A DNA stretch of 64,000 nucleotides from JAEKNW01 sp963677815 (GCA_963677815.1 OY782499.1:434001-498000), one strand, 5' to 3'; counted from the stretch's first letter, positions 47,242 to 57,260 are shown. Made by a program: numbers and translations. The notes: a model not told the origin generated them from the sequence alone.

Positions 47242-50200
47242 TTACTGATTATTTTGGATTATTAATTGCAGGTTATTTTCATTTAGTATGCTAATAGTTA
47301 ATACTACATGATTATCAAAATTTATTATGTCTCCAGCTTTGAGTTCAGTTTGATTATCTATTATCAAATTATTATTCTTATATGTTGGGATAGATTCTTT
47401 GATCAAAACTGTCTTATTTGCTTCCCTTCTTATCTCTCCATAATTTGCTAAAATTGTATTTCTAGTTCGAATTTTTGTTTCATTGTAGATAGAATCTTTT
47501 TCAAAAGCAACAATATCTAACCTATTTCCTATTTCAAGAATAAATGAAAATGACTTTTCTTGATAAGGTGTATTTACTAATTCTTTAAGTTGTTTTAGTT
47601 CAAATAGATCACAACTTTTTAATGCAATTCTCTCCATCTTCTTTGGTAATTTTTCTAAAATTGTTTTAAATTTTCTAATCTCAGAAATATTATCTTCTTG
47701 TTTTATTTCTCTACTTTTTGCATATAATTCTCTTACATTATCTCTAAAAGTTTTAGGAAGTTTTACTAAAAAGTCCTCAGGAGATTTATCCTTAATCTCT
47801 TGCCAGACTTCCATTTTTCTTACTTTCCGTCTTCTGATAAATAATAAAAGGAGTAATATAATAAAAAGTAGAATTAGAGAAACTATTATCAAGATTATAT
47901 AAATTGTTACATCAACAATATTATTAATCCACCAATCTGCATAAGAAGTTTTCACGTTAAAAATCAAAGATTGTTCTTTCTCAACAATTGTCTCCTCTTG
48001 ATTAAGGATTGACCAAGGTATTTGTATCTCAGGTTTTGGCTGTATAACTTTAGAGAAATAATGTTTACCTTTACTTTTTTCCACTTGAAATAATGTTGAG
48101 AAAGAATTGCTATTAGAATTAATATCAAAATCTAAATCCTTAGGTAATTTAATGAATAATGAAGGTTCAATATCATTGTCTGCAATAAATGTTTTATCTC
48201 CAAGTTGTATCATTTTACCTACAAGTTTTTCATCTGGGAAAAGCATATTTGGTTCAATTGACAGCTTATATTGCCCTTTTAGTTCATTTTTATAAGGCAA
48301 TGAAAAATTAATATAATTATCTGTAACTGTCCTGTTTTCTGTAGTTACTTCATAATCACCATTTGTTCCAAAAATTTTACTCCAAGCTATTGAAAACTTC
48401 TTCCCAATAGAGAGATTTTCATTTACTTCAGCATATTCTGGTGATTCAACAAAAATATTTATACTTCTTTCTTTAACAAAAAATGTTGTTAAGCTTGCAG
48501 CAGATATTTCATAATTATTAGTGCTATCACTTTTTATACTTATACTATAGTTCCCTGTTTTTAACTTATTAATAGCACCTGTGAAAATATTGCCTGATTT
48601 CTTTAATTTGATTTCTTCACCATTTACCAATAAAACTATTTCGTTTACTGCTGAATGATTCCCATCAATTATCTCGGCCTCTATTTGTAAAGATCTACCT
48701 TCCCAAGTATAAGTAGTATCGTACCTTACATCCACTAAGTTACCTTGTTTTACTGTAGTAAATTTTGCTACAGGATTCATATCTGAATTTAATTTTCTAA
48801 GTTTGTTATAATTATATCCCCAGTTTGTATATATACAATGTTCTTGTCCAACCTTTTCTGAAAGGGAATAAGCAAACCTTAAATCATAGATATTCTTAGA
48901 TTTTCTATAAACTTGATTAGGTGTTAGTAAGTAGGAAAAAGATACATATTCCAAGAATTCTGGATAGGTAATGAAAGTTTTAGTAAATTTATCCCAAAAC
49001 ATTAACTGGAAATTCTGCGAACTGCCAGCAACGTACTCTTTGCTTAATTCTTTTCCTTCTAGAGTGGAAGGGATTAATACAATATCAGCCTTCTCAAACG
49101 AAATCCATTTAAGAGGATTTTCTGATGCTATATTATCAAATTTGATTTGATAATTTCCTGAGGGAAGATTACTTGTTAGCTTTATTTGAATAAATGTATC
49201 TTTTTGTTCGATTTGGTATTTGTCATTCCCTATAATTTCATTATCCTTTGATTTTATCGACTGTATTCTGAGATTCTTCTTGGTAAGAGGTATGACAATA
49301 AGTGATAAATTATCATTGTTATGCTTAAAAAAATCAAACACATCTGAGTCAATATTCCCTTGACGAATTAGATATTCATTATTATTATCAACCAAGGAGA
49401 AAAGTGTCTGAAGGAGAATACTGGTAACTTCAAACTCGTTTGATAGCTGATAAACACTTGAATTTGGTATTTTTCTTTCCCATAAAGGAAGTGATTTAAT
49501 ATTATCATTAAAGACTAAGAATTTAACTTCGCCCAATGATGCATAATCTCCTAACATCGGCTTAGGGGCTTCATCAAGTCCATCAGTTAGTAAAATTGTT
49601 TTAGTTATTGAATAATTTTGATTTTTTAGTTGCTGGATGGCTTTACTAAACCCCTCATCATATACAGTCTTCATATATTGAGCTTTTGTTACCCTTATCT
49701 TATGGATAACCTTATCAATATCACTTACTTTCTGAAGAGGATAAATGATTTGACTTTCTCCATTCCCTCCAAATTTAATTAACTGTACATTTAAGTTAGC
49801 TAATTCTTCAGGGAAGTTATTTTTCCATGACTCAATCAATTCAAAAAAAGTTATTAACGAATTATGAGCATATTTTATCCTATCTCCCTTCATACTTAAG
49901 GAATGGTCAATAATTAAATTTATGCAAATTTCTGGGTTTAAATTATTCTTGCCCACACCATGGGACTCGTTTCCAGGAAATTCTATTTTAGGTTCATCTT
50001 TGCCTGGATTCCCTTTTAGATTAATTTTTGAACTCTGAGTAATAAGTTCAGATTCATCAATGAATTTGGTAAATTCAGTAATTGGTATTGCATAATTTAT
50101 ATTTTGACCACCATCCATATGAGATGAAGTAATACCTATTAACTGTCCTTTTGAGTTGAACAATCCCCCACCACTACTACCTGGAGAAGTAGGAGCATTA

Positions 50201-50685
50201 TGATGTATCATACCTCTCCTATCTTTAGGAATACCAGAAATATTTCCCTTGCTAGGACTCCAAGTTAATCCCTTAGGGTTCCCAATTGCAACAATATCCT
50301 CCCCAACTGTTAATTCACCACTTATATCAATTACAGCTGGAATGAAATCATTTCCACTTTCAATCTGTAATAGAGCAATATCTTTATCTTTGTCAAATTT
50401 TATAACTTTAATTTCATCGTATGTTTTTTTATCATATGTTTGGATTTTAATCCTCTCTAAATCATCTACAACATGATAATTAGTAAATATCTTCCCATCT
50501 ATTGTCGCAACGACACCACTTCCAGATGATTGCATCCATTCACCTTTGGTATCTTTTGAATAGACTTGTATAAATACGATTGACTCTCGATTTTGTTCAA
50601 ACATCTCAGTTAATGACATTGCCTCTGTCTGTAAACAGATTACAGCTAAAACTGAAATCATAATTGATATCATTATACGTTTCAT
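47242..50685 (-). CDS. Secreted trypsin-like protease fused to vWA domain, transmembrane helix and cytoplasmic tail
   Basis: The 1147-residue protein has a signal peptide (1-21). A trypsin/HtrA-type protease (about 25-210) follows with H71 (NYHVVD), D102 (KDIALL) and S171 (SPGSSGGG). A vWA domain (about 252-430) has an intact MIDAS DHSLSM (260-265) and LLTDG. A region of Ig-like strands leads to one membrane helix (about 922-950) with a stop-transfer RRRK. The cytoplasmic tail (about 190 aa) ends in strands resembling an FHA fold but without its usual GR and SxxH residues. It is the first gene of a two-gene unit with the tubulin-like GTPase. Confidence 0.8.
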   Translation of the reverse strand: MKRIMISIMISVLAVICLQTEAMSLTEMFEQNRESIVFIQVYSKDTKGEWMQSSGSGVVATIDGKIFTNYHVVDDLERIKIQTYDKKTYDEIKVIKFDKDKDIALLQIESGNDFIPAVIDISGELTVGEDIVAIGNPKGLTWSPSKGNISGIPKDRRGMIHHNAPTSPGSSGGGLFNSKGQLIGITSSHMDGGQNINYAIPITEFTKFIDESELITQSSKINLKGNPGKDEPKIEFPGNESHGVGKNNLNPEICINLIIDHSLSMKGDRIKYAHNSLITFFELIESWKNNFPEELANLNVQLIKFGGNGESQIIYPLQKVSDIDKVIHKIRVTKAQYMKTVYDEGFSKAIQQLKNQNYSITKTILLTDGLDEAPKPMLGDYASLGEVKFLVFNDNIKSLPLWERKIPNSSVYQLSNEFEVTSILLQTLFSLVDNNNEYLIRQGNIDSDVFDFFKHNNDNLSLIVIPLTKKNLRIQSIKSKDNEIIGNDKYQIEQKDTFIQIKLTSNLPSGNYQIKFDNIASENPLKWISFEKADIVLIPSTLEGKELSKEYVAGSSQNFQLMFWDKFTKTFITYPEFLEYVSFSYLLTPNQVYRKSKNIYDLRFAYSLSEKVGQEHCIYTNWGYNYNKLRKLNSDMNPVAKFTTVKQGNLVDVRYDTTYTWEGRSLQIEAEIIDGNHSAVNEIVLLVNGEEIKLKKSGNIFTGAINKLKTGNYSISIKSDSTNNYEISAASLTTFFVKERSINIFVESPEYAEVNENLSIGKKFSIAWSKIFGTNGDYEVTTENRTVTDNYINFSLPYKNELKGQYKLSIEPNMLFPDEKLVGKMIQLGDKTFIADNDIEPSLFIKLPKDLDFDINSNSNSFSTLFQVEKSKGKHYFSKVIQPKPEIQIPWSILNQEETIVEKEQSLIFNVKTSYADWWINNIVDVTIYIILIIVSLILLFIILLLLLFIRRRKVRKMEVWQEIKDKSPEDFLVKLPKTFRDNVRELYAKSREIKQEDNISEIRKFKTILEKLPKKMERIALKSCDLFELKQLKELVNTPYQEKSFSFILEIGNRLDIVAFEKDSIYNETKIRTRNTILANYGEIRREANKTVLIKESIPTYKNNNLIIDNQTELKAGDIINFDNHVVLTISILNENNLQLIIQNNQ

Positions 50686-50918
50686 TTATTCTCCATTATT
50701 GAACTTGATTTGTTTATATTTTCTTAATTATTTTTTTTGATTCAAACAAATATGATTTACTATATAAACTATATAAAAACTCTTGTAAACTATCTCTTTA
50801 TTTATTTTTTTACATTTTTTGTCTTTTGGTTAATCATTCTCTATTTTTTACAGTACTCATCCAGAAACATTTCTAGAAATGCTTTTTGTTTACCATCAGT
50901 GAGAATTGAAAATTAAAT

Positions 50919-51488
50919 TTATTTAGGACTACCATTTTCATATAATATTTTTTTCTCAAAAGATCCATCGCCATTATTATGATACTCCCATCCATGCTTT
51001 TTCCCATTTCTATAGTTAGACCTTATCCAAATATCTCCAGATTCAAAGAAAGTTATCTCTTCTCCATGTTTCAGATCATTTGAGTAATTAGTTTTCAAAC
51101 TAATTTTACCACTTGGATAATAATTCTTCGCGATTCCATTTCTCTTTCCATTATAATAATTAATTTCTGATATTAATATTCCTTTATGAGAATATTCTTG
51201 TGAGAGTCCATGGAAAACATCATTCTGGTAATTGACTAACATTTTTAAATTGCCATTTTCATAAAATTCCTTTGAGCTACCATCAATTTTTCCATTTTTA
51301 AAGTGAATAATATATTGTTCATTACCATTTTTGTAGTACTTTTTTGTTTGTCCAGTAAATGGGCTATTATCTGCTTTCAAAACATATAAGCCAGTAGTTT
51401 TATCATATATAACATCATCAACATTAACAGATTGCTGACATCCTGCAATCAGTAAAATAAAAAATAACAAACCAATAATTTTTTTCAT
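50919..51488 (-). CDS. MORN-repeat lipoprotein
   Basis: The 189-residue lipoprotein (LIAGC, Cys17) carries about six MORN_2-type repeats such as YYKNGNEQYIIHFKNGKIDG, FYENGNLKMLVNYQ and YYPSGKISLKTNYSNDLKHG. The Q-Q after Cys (CQQS) suggests outer-membrane sorting. It is a separate transcription unit upstream of the protease/vWA gene, and resembles the protein at 26944. Confidence 0.85.
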   Translation of the reverse strand: MKKIIGLLFFILLIAGCQQSVNVDDVIYDKTTGLYVLKADNSPFTGQTKKYYKNGNEQYIIHFKNGKIDGSSKEFYENGNLKMLVNYQNDVFHGLSQEYSHKGILISEINYYNGKRNGIAKNYYPSGKISLKTNYSNDLKHGEEITFFESGDIWIRSNYRNGKKHGWEYHNNGDGSFEKKILYENGSPK

Positions 51489-51899
51489 ATCATTCTCCTT
51501 TTATGAATTATTAACATCCAATAAATATATCACTAATTTTACTTGTCAATACTTTTTCATATTTTCAACATTTTATCCAAATTTTTTTAGAAAATTTATT
51601 AGTCACTTATATAAAAGAATTATATTAATATAGCTAATTCATGCTTATTTTATAACTCCTTTTATTATATCTCCACTATGAATAAAAAAAATATCTTATC
51701 AAAATATAGTCTTCACCTTTATTGCTGAATTAAAAATGTTGGGAGAACTCTTATTTAATCTTCTCATACTTATTTTAACGATCCGTTAAAGTGAAGATTT
51801 AAAAATCTCCTTGACTATCAACTTATTATTCAAATATTTAAAATATACTAATCAACATAATTATTAATAAGTTTTTTTATAGTAACCCAAGGAGCTATC
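51489..51899. other. Divergent intergenic region with a TTTAACG/CGTTAAA palindrome
   Basis: This 411-bp AT-rich region separates the MORN lipoprotein (reverse) from the helicase (forward). The only structure seen is a palindrome at 51774-51790, TTTAACGATCCGTTAAA. A similar TAACTATTCGTTAAAG occurs at 59497-59512 before the adhesin gene. The helicase start is preceded by AAGGAG. Confidence 0.4.
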
Positions 51900-54152
51900 A
51901 TGAAATGCATTCAGTCTTTAATTGACTCTCTTAAATTAGAAATTGAAGCACAAAAAAAGTACTTTAAAAACAAGCCTTTACGTCTTTTTTCTGGGAAAAA
52001 GTCAGCTGAGCAAAATGAGAGTATATTTATCTTCCAGCATAATGACTTAATAAAAATACCTGATAATTCTCCTGCAGACATTCTTATTAATGGGATACTT
52101 TATAATTGTATTGTATCCTCTGTAAATCACAATTTCCTGTGTGTTTTTCTGGCCAAAGATATTAGAAAACATATTGATGAAGCATTATTGTATTTGAAAC
52201 CTTGGTTATTTCTAGAAAATCTTTTAGAACATTTCAATAAATACTCAGTATCAGAAAATTATTTTAAAAATAGCTTTGATTTAATTAATGCAAGATTTTC
52301 AAAAAATCCATATAAAATAAATCCCAAATATGGGGAATCAGATCAATCACAGAAGAAAGCTATTGATCTTGCATTGGAATCATCTCACTCCTATATATGG
52401 GGTCCTGAAGGGACTGGTAAGACTTTCACAATAGCTAGGATTATCGAGAACCTTCTTTGTCTAAAAAAGAGAATATTGCTTGTTACAGGTAACAATCATG
52501 CCTTGGATCAGGTCTTTTACTCTATTTTACAACATGAGTATAATGATCAATATATTGATGCTATCACTAGATTTACTAGTGCTTCACCAACCTCTTTAAA
52601 TAAAACTAGTGGGTTATTAGATGGTCTGAATTTAGAAAACAAAATTCGAAAATTGCTCTGTCCTGAATTAGCAAGAATAAAAGAAATTAATAGCATGTTT
52701 GACAACAGTAAAATTGTTACAGGTAATAATATTCTTTTAAAAGAACTAGAAAGGTTGGAATTATGTGTCAAGGAAGAAGAGAAGTCTATTATTTCTAACT
52801 CTTTGTTAATTGGAGTAACAATATATCAGCTATTCTATGACAAATTTATAGATTCAGATTTTTTTGATATTGTTATCCTAGATGAAGCAAATATTGTAGC
52901 TTTTCCTATTTTATTTTGGCTTGCATCTCAAGCAACAGAAAAATTGATAATTGTTGGTTCATATCCGCAGTTACCTCCTTTTAGCTTTTCTAAAAAAAAC
53001 AGTTTATATCAATCAAACATTTATGATCTTCTTGATATGAAATATAACTACAAGATAACAAATTCTCTCATGTTAAAAGTGCAATATTGTATAAATCACG
53101 ATATTTTTAGGTTTACAAATAAATCTTTTTACATGAAGACAATTTTGAATTCTGTGGAAAAAAATAGACAAGTTTTTAAGGATAATGTATCAGATAATTT
53201 CCCAATTGTTTTCATCAATAATTGTATTAATAGACCTGTACTAATAAATATTTCTCCTTCAAGAAGAGTAAATTTACATAATGCTATTGTTTGTACCAAT
53301 ATTGTCAAAAGTCTCTTAGCTAATAATGGTTCTAACTTTTCAATTGCTATATTCACTACTTACTCAGACCAAGCATTTTTAATCTCTAAGCTTTTCGAAG
53401 ATGAAAATCTACATTTACAACATAATATATCTATCCAATCACTACCGTCTTACACTACTCAAAGATATTCTGTAGTCATTTTTGATACTGTTGATGCAGA
53501 AGGAGCGATATATGATTTTTCTCTATTAAACGATGAAGATAATAAAGCTAGCAAAATATTAATCAATCATGTATTAACTAGAGCTAATCATAAATTGTAT
53601 ATTTTGGGAGATAATTTTTATTTTAAAAATTATCACCCTTATGACACTTATTTTAACACAATAACGAGAGACCTATACGCAGAACAGAAAAAAGTTGTTG
53701 TTAGTAATTTTTCATCAATTTTAGAAACCTATAAGGAGAGGGATAATGAAACAAAATACACTTATGATAATATTATTGATGATATTAAGCAAGCAAAGAA
53801 TGAAATTCTTATAATGTCGTCCAAAGCTACTTTACCTAAATTAATAAATTTCTGTAGCGAACTATCTAACTATAAATTAGATAATCTTAAAATAACTTTC
53901 TTGATAAATGCTTTCAAAAACAAGCAGACCTTAAAAAAAATAAATTCACTTATTACTGAAAGAGATTTTAAATTTAAAACTATTGATAAAAAAAATAAGA
54001 GCAATCTCGTGATTATTGACCGGAATATTCTTTGGTTTGGGAGATATGATATGTTAGATGAGAAGAATACATACTCGCCATACAAGGTAGAGCATAAATC
54101 TATGATTAATACTTTGCTGAAAATGATCAGTATAGATACTTGCCACACATAA
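51900..54152 (+). CDS. SF1 helicase (Upf1/DNA2-like) with degenerate PLD-like C-terminal domain
   Basis: The 750-residue protein has an N-terminal OB-like region (1-140), a Q-like motif DQSQKKAIDL, Walker A GPEGTGKTF (168-176), Walker B IVILDEAN (about 326-333) and motif III VGSYPQLPPF. A diverged second RecA domain with the motif VI-like region INHVLTRANHKLYILGD ends near residue 590. The last 130 residues resemble a phospholipase-D-like nuclease domain (DIKQAKNEILIMSSKA; SNLVIIDRNILWFG), but the HKD histidine and lysine are replaced, so nuclease activity is doubtful. Helicase-PLD fusions occur in defence loci. Confidence 0.78.
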   Translation: MKCIQSLIDSLKLEIEAQKKYFKNKPLRLFSGKKSAEQNESIFIFQHNDLIKIPDNSPADILINGILYNCIVSSVNHNFLCVFLAKDIRKHIDEALLYLKPWLFLENLLEHFNKYSVSENYFKNSFDLINARFSKNPYKINPKYGESDQSQKKAIDLALESSHSYIWGPEGTGKTFTIARIIENLLCLKKRILLVTGNNHALDQVFYSILQHEYNDQYIDAITRFTSASPTSLNKTSGLLDGLNLENKIRKLLCPELARIKEINSMFDNSKIVTGNNILLKELERLELCVKEEEKSIISNSLLIGVTIYQLFYDKFIDSDFFDIVILDEANIVAFPILFWLASQATEKLIIVGSYPQLPPFSFSKKNSLYQSNIYDLLDMKYNYKITNSLMLKVQYCINHDIFRFTNKSFYMKTILNSVEKNRQVFKDNVSDNFPIVFINNCINRPVLINISPSRRVNLHNAIVCTNIVKSLLANNGSNFSIAIFTTYSDQAFLISKLFEDENLHLQHNISIQSLPSYTTQRYSVVIFDTVDAEGAIYDFSLLNDEDNKASKILINHVLTRANHKLYILGDNFYFKNYHPYDTYFNTITRDLYAEQKKVVVSNFSSILETYKERDNETKYTYDNIIDDIKQAKNEILIMSSKATLPKLINFCSELSNYKLDNLKITFLINAFKNKQTLKKINSLITERDFKFKTIDKKNKSNLVIIDRNILWFGRYDMLDEKNTYSPYKVEHKSMINTLLKMISIDTCHT

Positions 54153-54172
54153 CTTATACTTCGGAGGTTAAC

Positions 54173-55045
54173 ATTAACTCAAGAATAATAATTATCATTT
54201 TCGTCTTTTTATCAACTAAAGTTATTTCTTGTTCAGAGTACTTCACAATATCAGTTGATAATGTTTTAAAATATCTAAGCTATGATGCAAATTTGTCTGA
54301 TGCTGATTCGGTCGTTACTGAACAAAAATTTGATTGGAAAAATGATTTAAGCCTAAATATTAAGTTCCCAAAATTAAATAATTTCTCATTAACTTATGAT
54401 ATTAGAAGAAATGATTTTACAAAGAATTATGATTTTCATGATTATTCATATTTATCCTTATTTTGTGATATCATTAATTTGGTTAATACGTTCAAGATCT
54501 CATTGTTTTTTAATAACTACAACTTTAAACATTCTAGCAAAGCAAAATATAATTTCCAGAATTACCAGAAAGGGGATATTATAACAGACGAACTATCTTA
54601 TCTTGAATTAGGAATTAAACACTTATTAGAAACCCAATCATATAGAAATAGTAAAAAAGTTGAAACAGATAAAAATTCAAAATTTTCTTTTAACCTTATG
54701 CTTTTAAGTTTTGAAAAATATAAAAGAAAGACTGGATCAAATTATAATTCAAAGGATAGGCTAGTTAAAACAAGAATTAACGATATCACCCTTGAATTTA
54801 GAGTAGAAGACTGGATTTTGTCTGAAGGAAATTTTAAATTTAGCGATTGTATCCATATTAAACTTATTGTACCTCATATCAGATTTGGCTTTTCTTATTT
54901 CTCTGAATCAGTCTATACTGGTTTAGGCTATGAGACAGAGATATCCTATTTCCATTTCCTAACAACTAAGGCAGGTTTCTGGTTTGATTACTCTGATAAC
55001 TTTCTTCTGTTCAATACCAACTGGGGAGTTAAAATAGCTTTCTAG
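54173..55045 (+). CDS. Predicted outer-membrane beta-barrel protein with probable ATT start
   Basis: About 290 residues with a signal peptide ending near TKVISC, then alternating strands ending aromatic (LSLNIKFPKLNNFSLTYDI, IRFGFSYFSE, FNTNWGVKIAF). The only strong ribosome-binding site, GGAGG (54163-54167), is 5 nt before ATT at 54173, whereas the nearest in-frame alternative, TTG 54140, lies inside the helicase gene with no such site. A rare ATT start is therefore inferred. It follows the helicase by 20 bp and is likely co-transcribed. No family was recognised. Confidence 0.65.
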   Translation: MNSRIIIIIFVFLSTKVISCSEYFTISVDNVLKYLSYDANLSDADSVVTEQKFDWKNDLSLNIKFPKLNNFSLTYDIRRNDFTKNYDFHDYSYLSLFCDIINLVNTFKISLFFNNYNFKHSSKAKYNFQNYQKGDIITDELSYLELGIKHLLETQSYRNSKKVETDKNSKFSFNLMLLSFEKYKRKTGSNYNSKDRLVKTRINDITLEFRVEDWILSEGNFKFSDCIHIKLIVPHIRFGFSYFSESVYTGLGYETEISYFHFLTTKAGFWFDYSDNFLLFNTNWGVKIAF

Positions 55046-55067
55046 GTCTTTATATCTACAACACTTT

Positions 55068-55107
55068 AACCCTAATGGTGCATAGGGATTTGATGCATAT
55101 AATAATT
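55068..55107. repeat. Family A left-end fragment
   Basis: AACCCTAATGGTGCATAGG followed by GATGCATATAATAAT matches the left end and central loop of family A with the intervening arm deleted. Confidence 0.55.
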
Positions 55108-55357
55108 GCAACCCTGTAAGGGTTTAATAAAACATGTATACCTAAGACTTAATATATAAACTTGCAAACATTCTATTAAACCCATACAGGGTTACAACTT
55201 TAGTTTCGTCATTGTACCTGTGGTGATGCTCCTTGAGGTAGCTTATCCCAGGCTAAATTACTAATCCCTTTCAGAGATATTTTGGATAATCAAACTAACG
55301 ATAAAATTTTATATTTTTACTAATTTTCTTCCACCTGATTTGAACTTGAGCATATAA
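55108..55357 (-). repeat. Family B repeat B2, uninterrupted
   Basis: Read on the reverse strand: GCTCAAATCAGGTGGAAG, then TCTGAAAGGGATTAGTAATTT, AGCCTGGGATAAGC, ACCACAGGTAC, AACCCTGTATGGGTTTAATA, GGTATACATG and finally TAAACCCTTACAGGGTTGC. It aligns with B1 (26163-26610) once the B1 insert is removed. The right half forms a long imperfect palindrome bounded by AACCCTGTA and TACAGGGTT. It sits in the gap between the barrel-like gene and the bactofilin-like operon. Confidence 0.8.
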
Positions 55358-55424
55358 AACTACCAGTTTTCTAAATTTTGATATTTACCAATGTTATAGT
55401 CTAATTCAATATCATCTTTTCATA

Positions 55425-56342
55425 TTATTCTAAAATCCCCATGAGCTCATCATAAGTTCTTCCAGAATCAATTATTTCATAATTTCTATTATTAATTAAA
55501 TATATCCATAATTCGTTTTCAATAACCTCCATTCTCTTGCTTAATTCATTTAATTGGTCTTTACGCACTTGAGTAAATAAACTCATACTTTCAATTATCT
55601 CTTTGTTCTTTTGAAAAGCAGAGAACACCTCAGTAGAATTTAAAATTCGTTCTCCAATAGACAATAGATAGCAATCTTCGTTATTTTCATCTTTGACACT
55701 AATTATATCAGTTTCATTCATCTCTATAACATTTGAGTAACTACTTTCACTAGTTTGAATTTTAACAAAAGGAATAGCTTTTACTATATTTTTTAATTCT
55801 GGTCTATATTTTGAAAAACATACTGGAGCAAAGATATTTAGGTTATCTCCTATCGATACTCTATCAACATTATAAGAGAAAATTAAAGAATTTCGAACTT
55901 TCAATTTATCTGAGTAAACGGTTCCTAGAACAATACAGTTGTCTAAGACTGTTTCTTTTGATACAACGTTTCCATAAACTATGGAGTTGTTCAAGGTAAT
56001 TCTTTTACCATAAATATCAGACATAAATTTAGTTTTAACGTTATATTGTGATGTAATAATATTATTTCTAGCCACTACTGTTGAATTGAATACTATCTCC
56101 TTGGCATCAATTTCTGAATTAGCATCAATAACTATATCAGAATCACTAAACATTGTCTTCTCTACTCTTATTGAACTACCAATGACCTCTATACTTTTTC
56201 CATAAACCGAACCTAAGATATTAGTTCCAGATTTTAGATAAACTTTTCTTTGCAGCTCTTTGTAAAATCCAGGTATTACATCTCCATGATGCTCAGTACC
56301 TACAACATATCTATTACTATCTTGAATACTATCGTTTTGCAT
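55425..56342 (-). CDS. Bactofilin-like beta-helix protein
   Basis: The 305-residue protein consists for residues 35-170 of short repeated strands (GSVYGKSIEVIGSSIRV, SEIDAKEIVFNSTVVA, NNSIVYGNVVSKETVL, NCIVLGTVYSDKLKV) characteristic of a right-handed beta-helix as in bactofilins and polymer-forming proteins. A helical C-terminal part (about 235-300) may be an assembly segment. Bactofilins polymerise into membrane-associated filaments. It is the last of three tightly packed genes with a coiled-coil protein and a membrane protein. Confidence 0.68.
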   Translation of the reverse strand: MQNDSIQDSNRYVVGTEHHGDVIPGFYKELQRKVYLKSGTNILGSVYGKSIEVIGSSIRVEKTMFSDSDIVIDANSEIDAKEIVFNSTVVARNNIITSQYNVKTKFMSDIYGKRITLNNSIVYGNVVSKETVLDNCIVLGTVYSDKLKVRNSLIFSYNVDRVSIGDNLNIFAPVCFSKYRPELKNIVKAIPFVKIQTSESSYSNVIEMNETDIISVKDENNEDCYLLSIGERILNSTEVFSAFQKNKEIIESMSLFTQVRKDQLNELSKRMEVIENELWIYLINNRNYEIIDSGRTYDELMGILE

Positions 56343-56350
56343 ATTTCATC

Positions 56351-57256
56351 CTAGTTATTTACTTTAAAGTACTTATCAAGTAAAGATATTTTTGTAGTAT
56401 AATTCTTATACTTTTCTTCTATATCTTTGATTTTACTGTTATTATTATCATCACTTGCAATTTTCATTTCTGCTAAATTATATACATCTTCTAAATTAAT
56501 ATTTTTATCTTTATTACATATGTCGAGAAGTATCTTAGTTGTGATACTATTATTCTTTTTGTTTTTAATTTTAACATAATAGAATCCTATACCATAATCT
56601 CCTTCTACTAGATTTGTTTGTCCAACTCTAGGAAATTGAGAATGAAAGTCTCTTCTTCTTTCTATGAATGATTCTATATGATCTTGTGCAGTATCTAATT
56701 TCTCTTTTAGAATTAATCCTCTATTAGTGGAAGATTCAACTAAATGCTGGGACATCTTTACAAAGTTAAGTTTTGGTTTATCTTTTTTAAGATCTAGAAC
56801 GCACGAATCAAAAGTCTCCCCTATAAGTGAATAAGCTTCCTTATCAAGTTCTTTTAAATACTTCTCATGTTCAGTAGAGTAATTATCCATTAGATTCTTA
56901 ATTCTATCATCAATTTCATAAACAGATTCTTCAATAAGCCTACTACTTTCATCAATACTTTTATCCATCAACTTTATCTTTTTTTCTAAACTCTTTAAAT
57001 TTGAGTATTTTTTTACGACTTCCATCTCAATAATATTCATTGATAAGGAAGAAAATTGTTCAACTATTTTGATTTTTATATCTTTAAATAATTCTGGAAT
57101 TTTGTTTAAGACCTGTAATGGTCTCACAATTTCTAACATATCATGGTGTAGCCAATTACTAATCCGCTGTGACACCTTATTTATTGAATCTATTTCGGGG
57201 CTATGAACCTCCATCTTTTTAGGGAAATTAATATTTACTTTTTTTTCATCATTCAT
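56351..57256 (-). CDS. Coiled-coil protein of unknown function
   Basis: The 301-residue hydrophilic protein has long helical stretches (about 55-135 and 150-200) with heptad-like spacing (KYSNLKSLEKKIKLMDKSID) and no signal or membrane segment. Short spacers (4 and 8 bp) to both neighbours indicate co-translation. A linker or scaffold between the beta-helix protein and the membrane protein is inferred from position. Confidence 0.65.
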   Translation of the reverse strand: MNDEKKVNINFPKKMEVHSPEIDSINKVSQRISNWLHHDMLEIVRPLQVLNKIPELFKDIKIKIVEQFSSLSMNIIEMEVVKKYSNLKSLEKKIKLMDKSIDESSRLIEESVYEIDDRIKNLMDNYSTEHEKYLKELDKEAYSLIGETFDSCVLDLKKDKPKLNFVKMSQHLVESSTNRGLILKEKLDTAQDHIESFIERRRDFHSQFPRVGQTNLVEGDYGIGFYYVKIKNKKNNSITTKILLDICNKDKNINLEDVYNLAEMKIASDDNNNSKIKDIEEKYKNYTTKISLLDKYFKVNN

Positions 57257-57260
57257 AATA

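Noticed and set aside
47242..47900. Canonical FHA domain at the C-terminus of the protease/vWA protein
   Set aside because: The strand pattern is suggestive but the conserved GR, S and H residues that bind phosphothreonine are not visible, so it is mentioned only as FHA-like.
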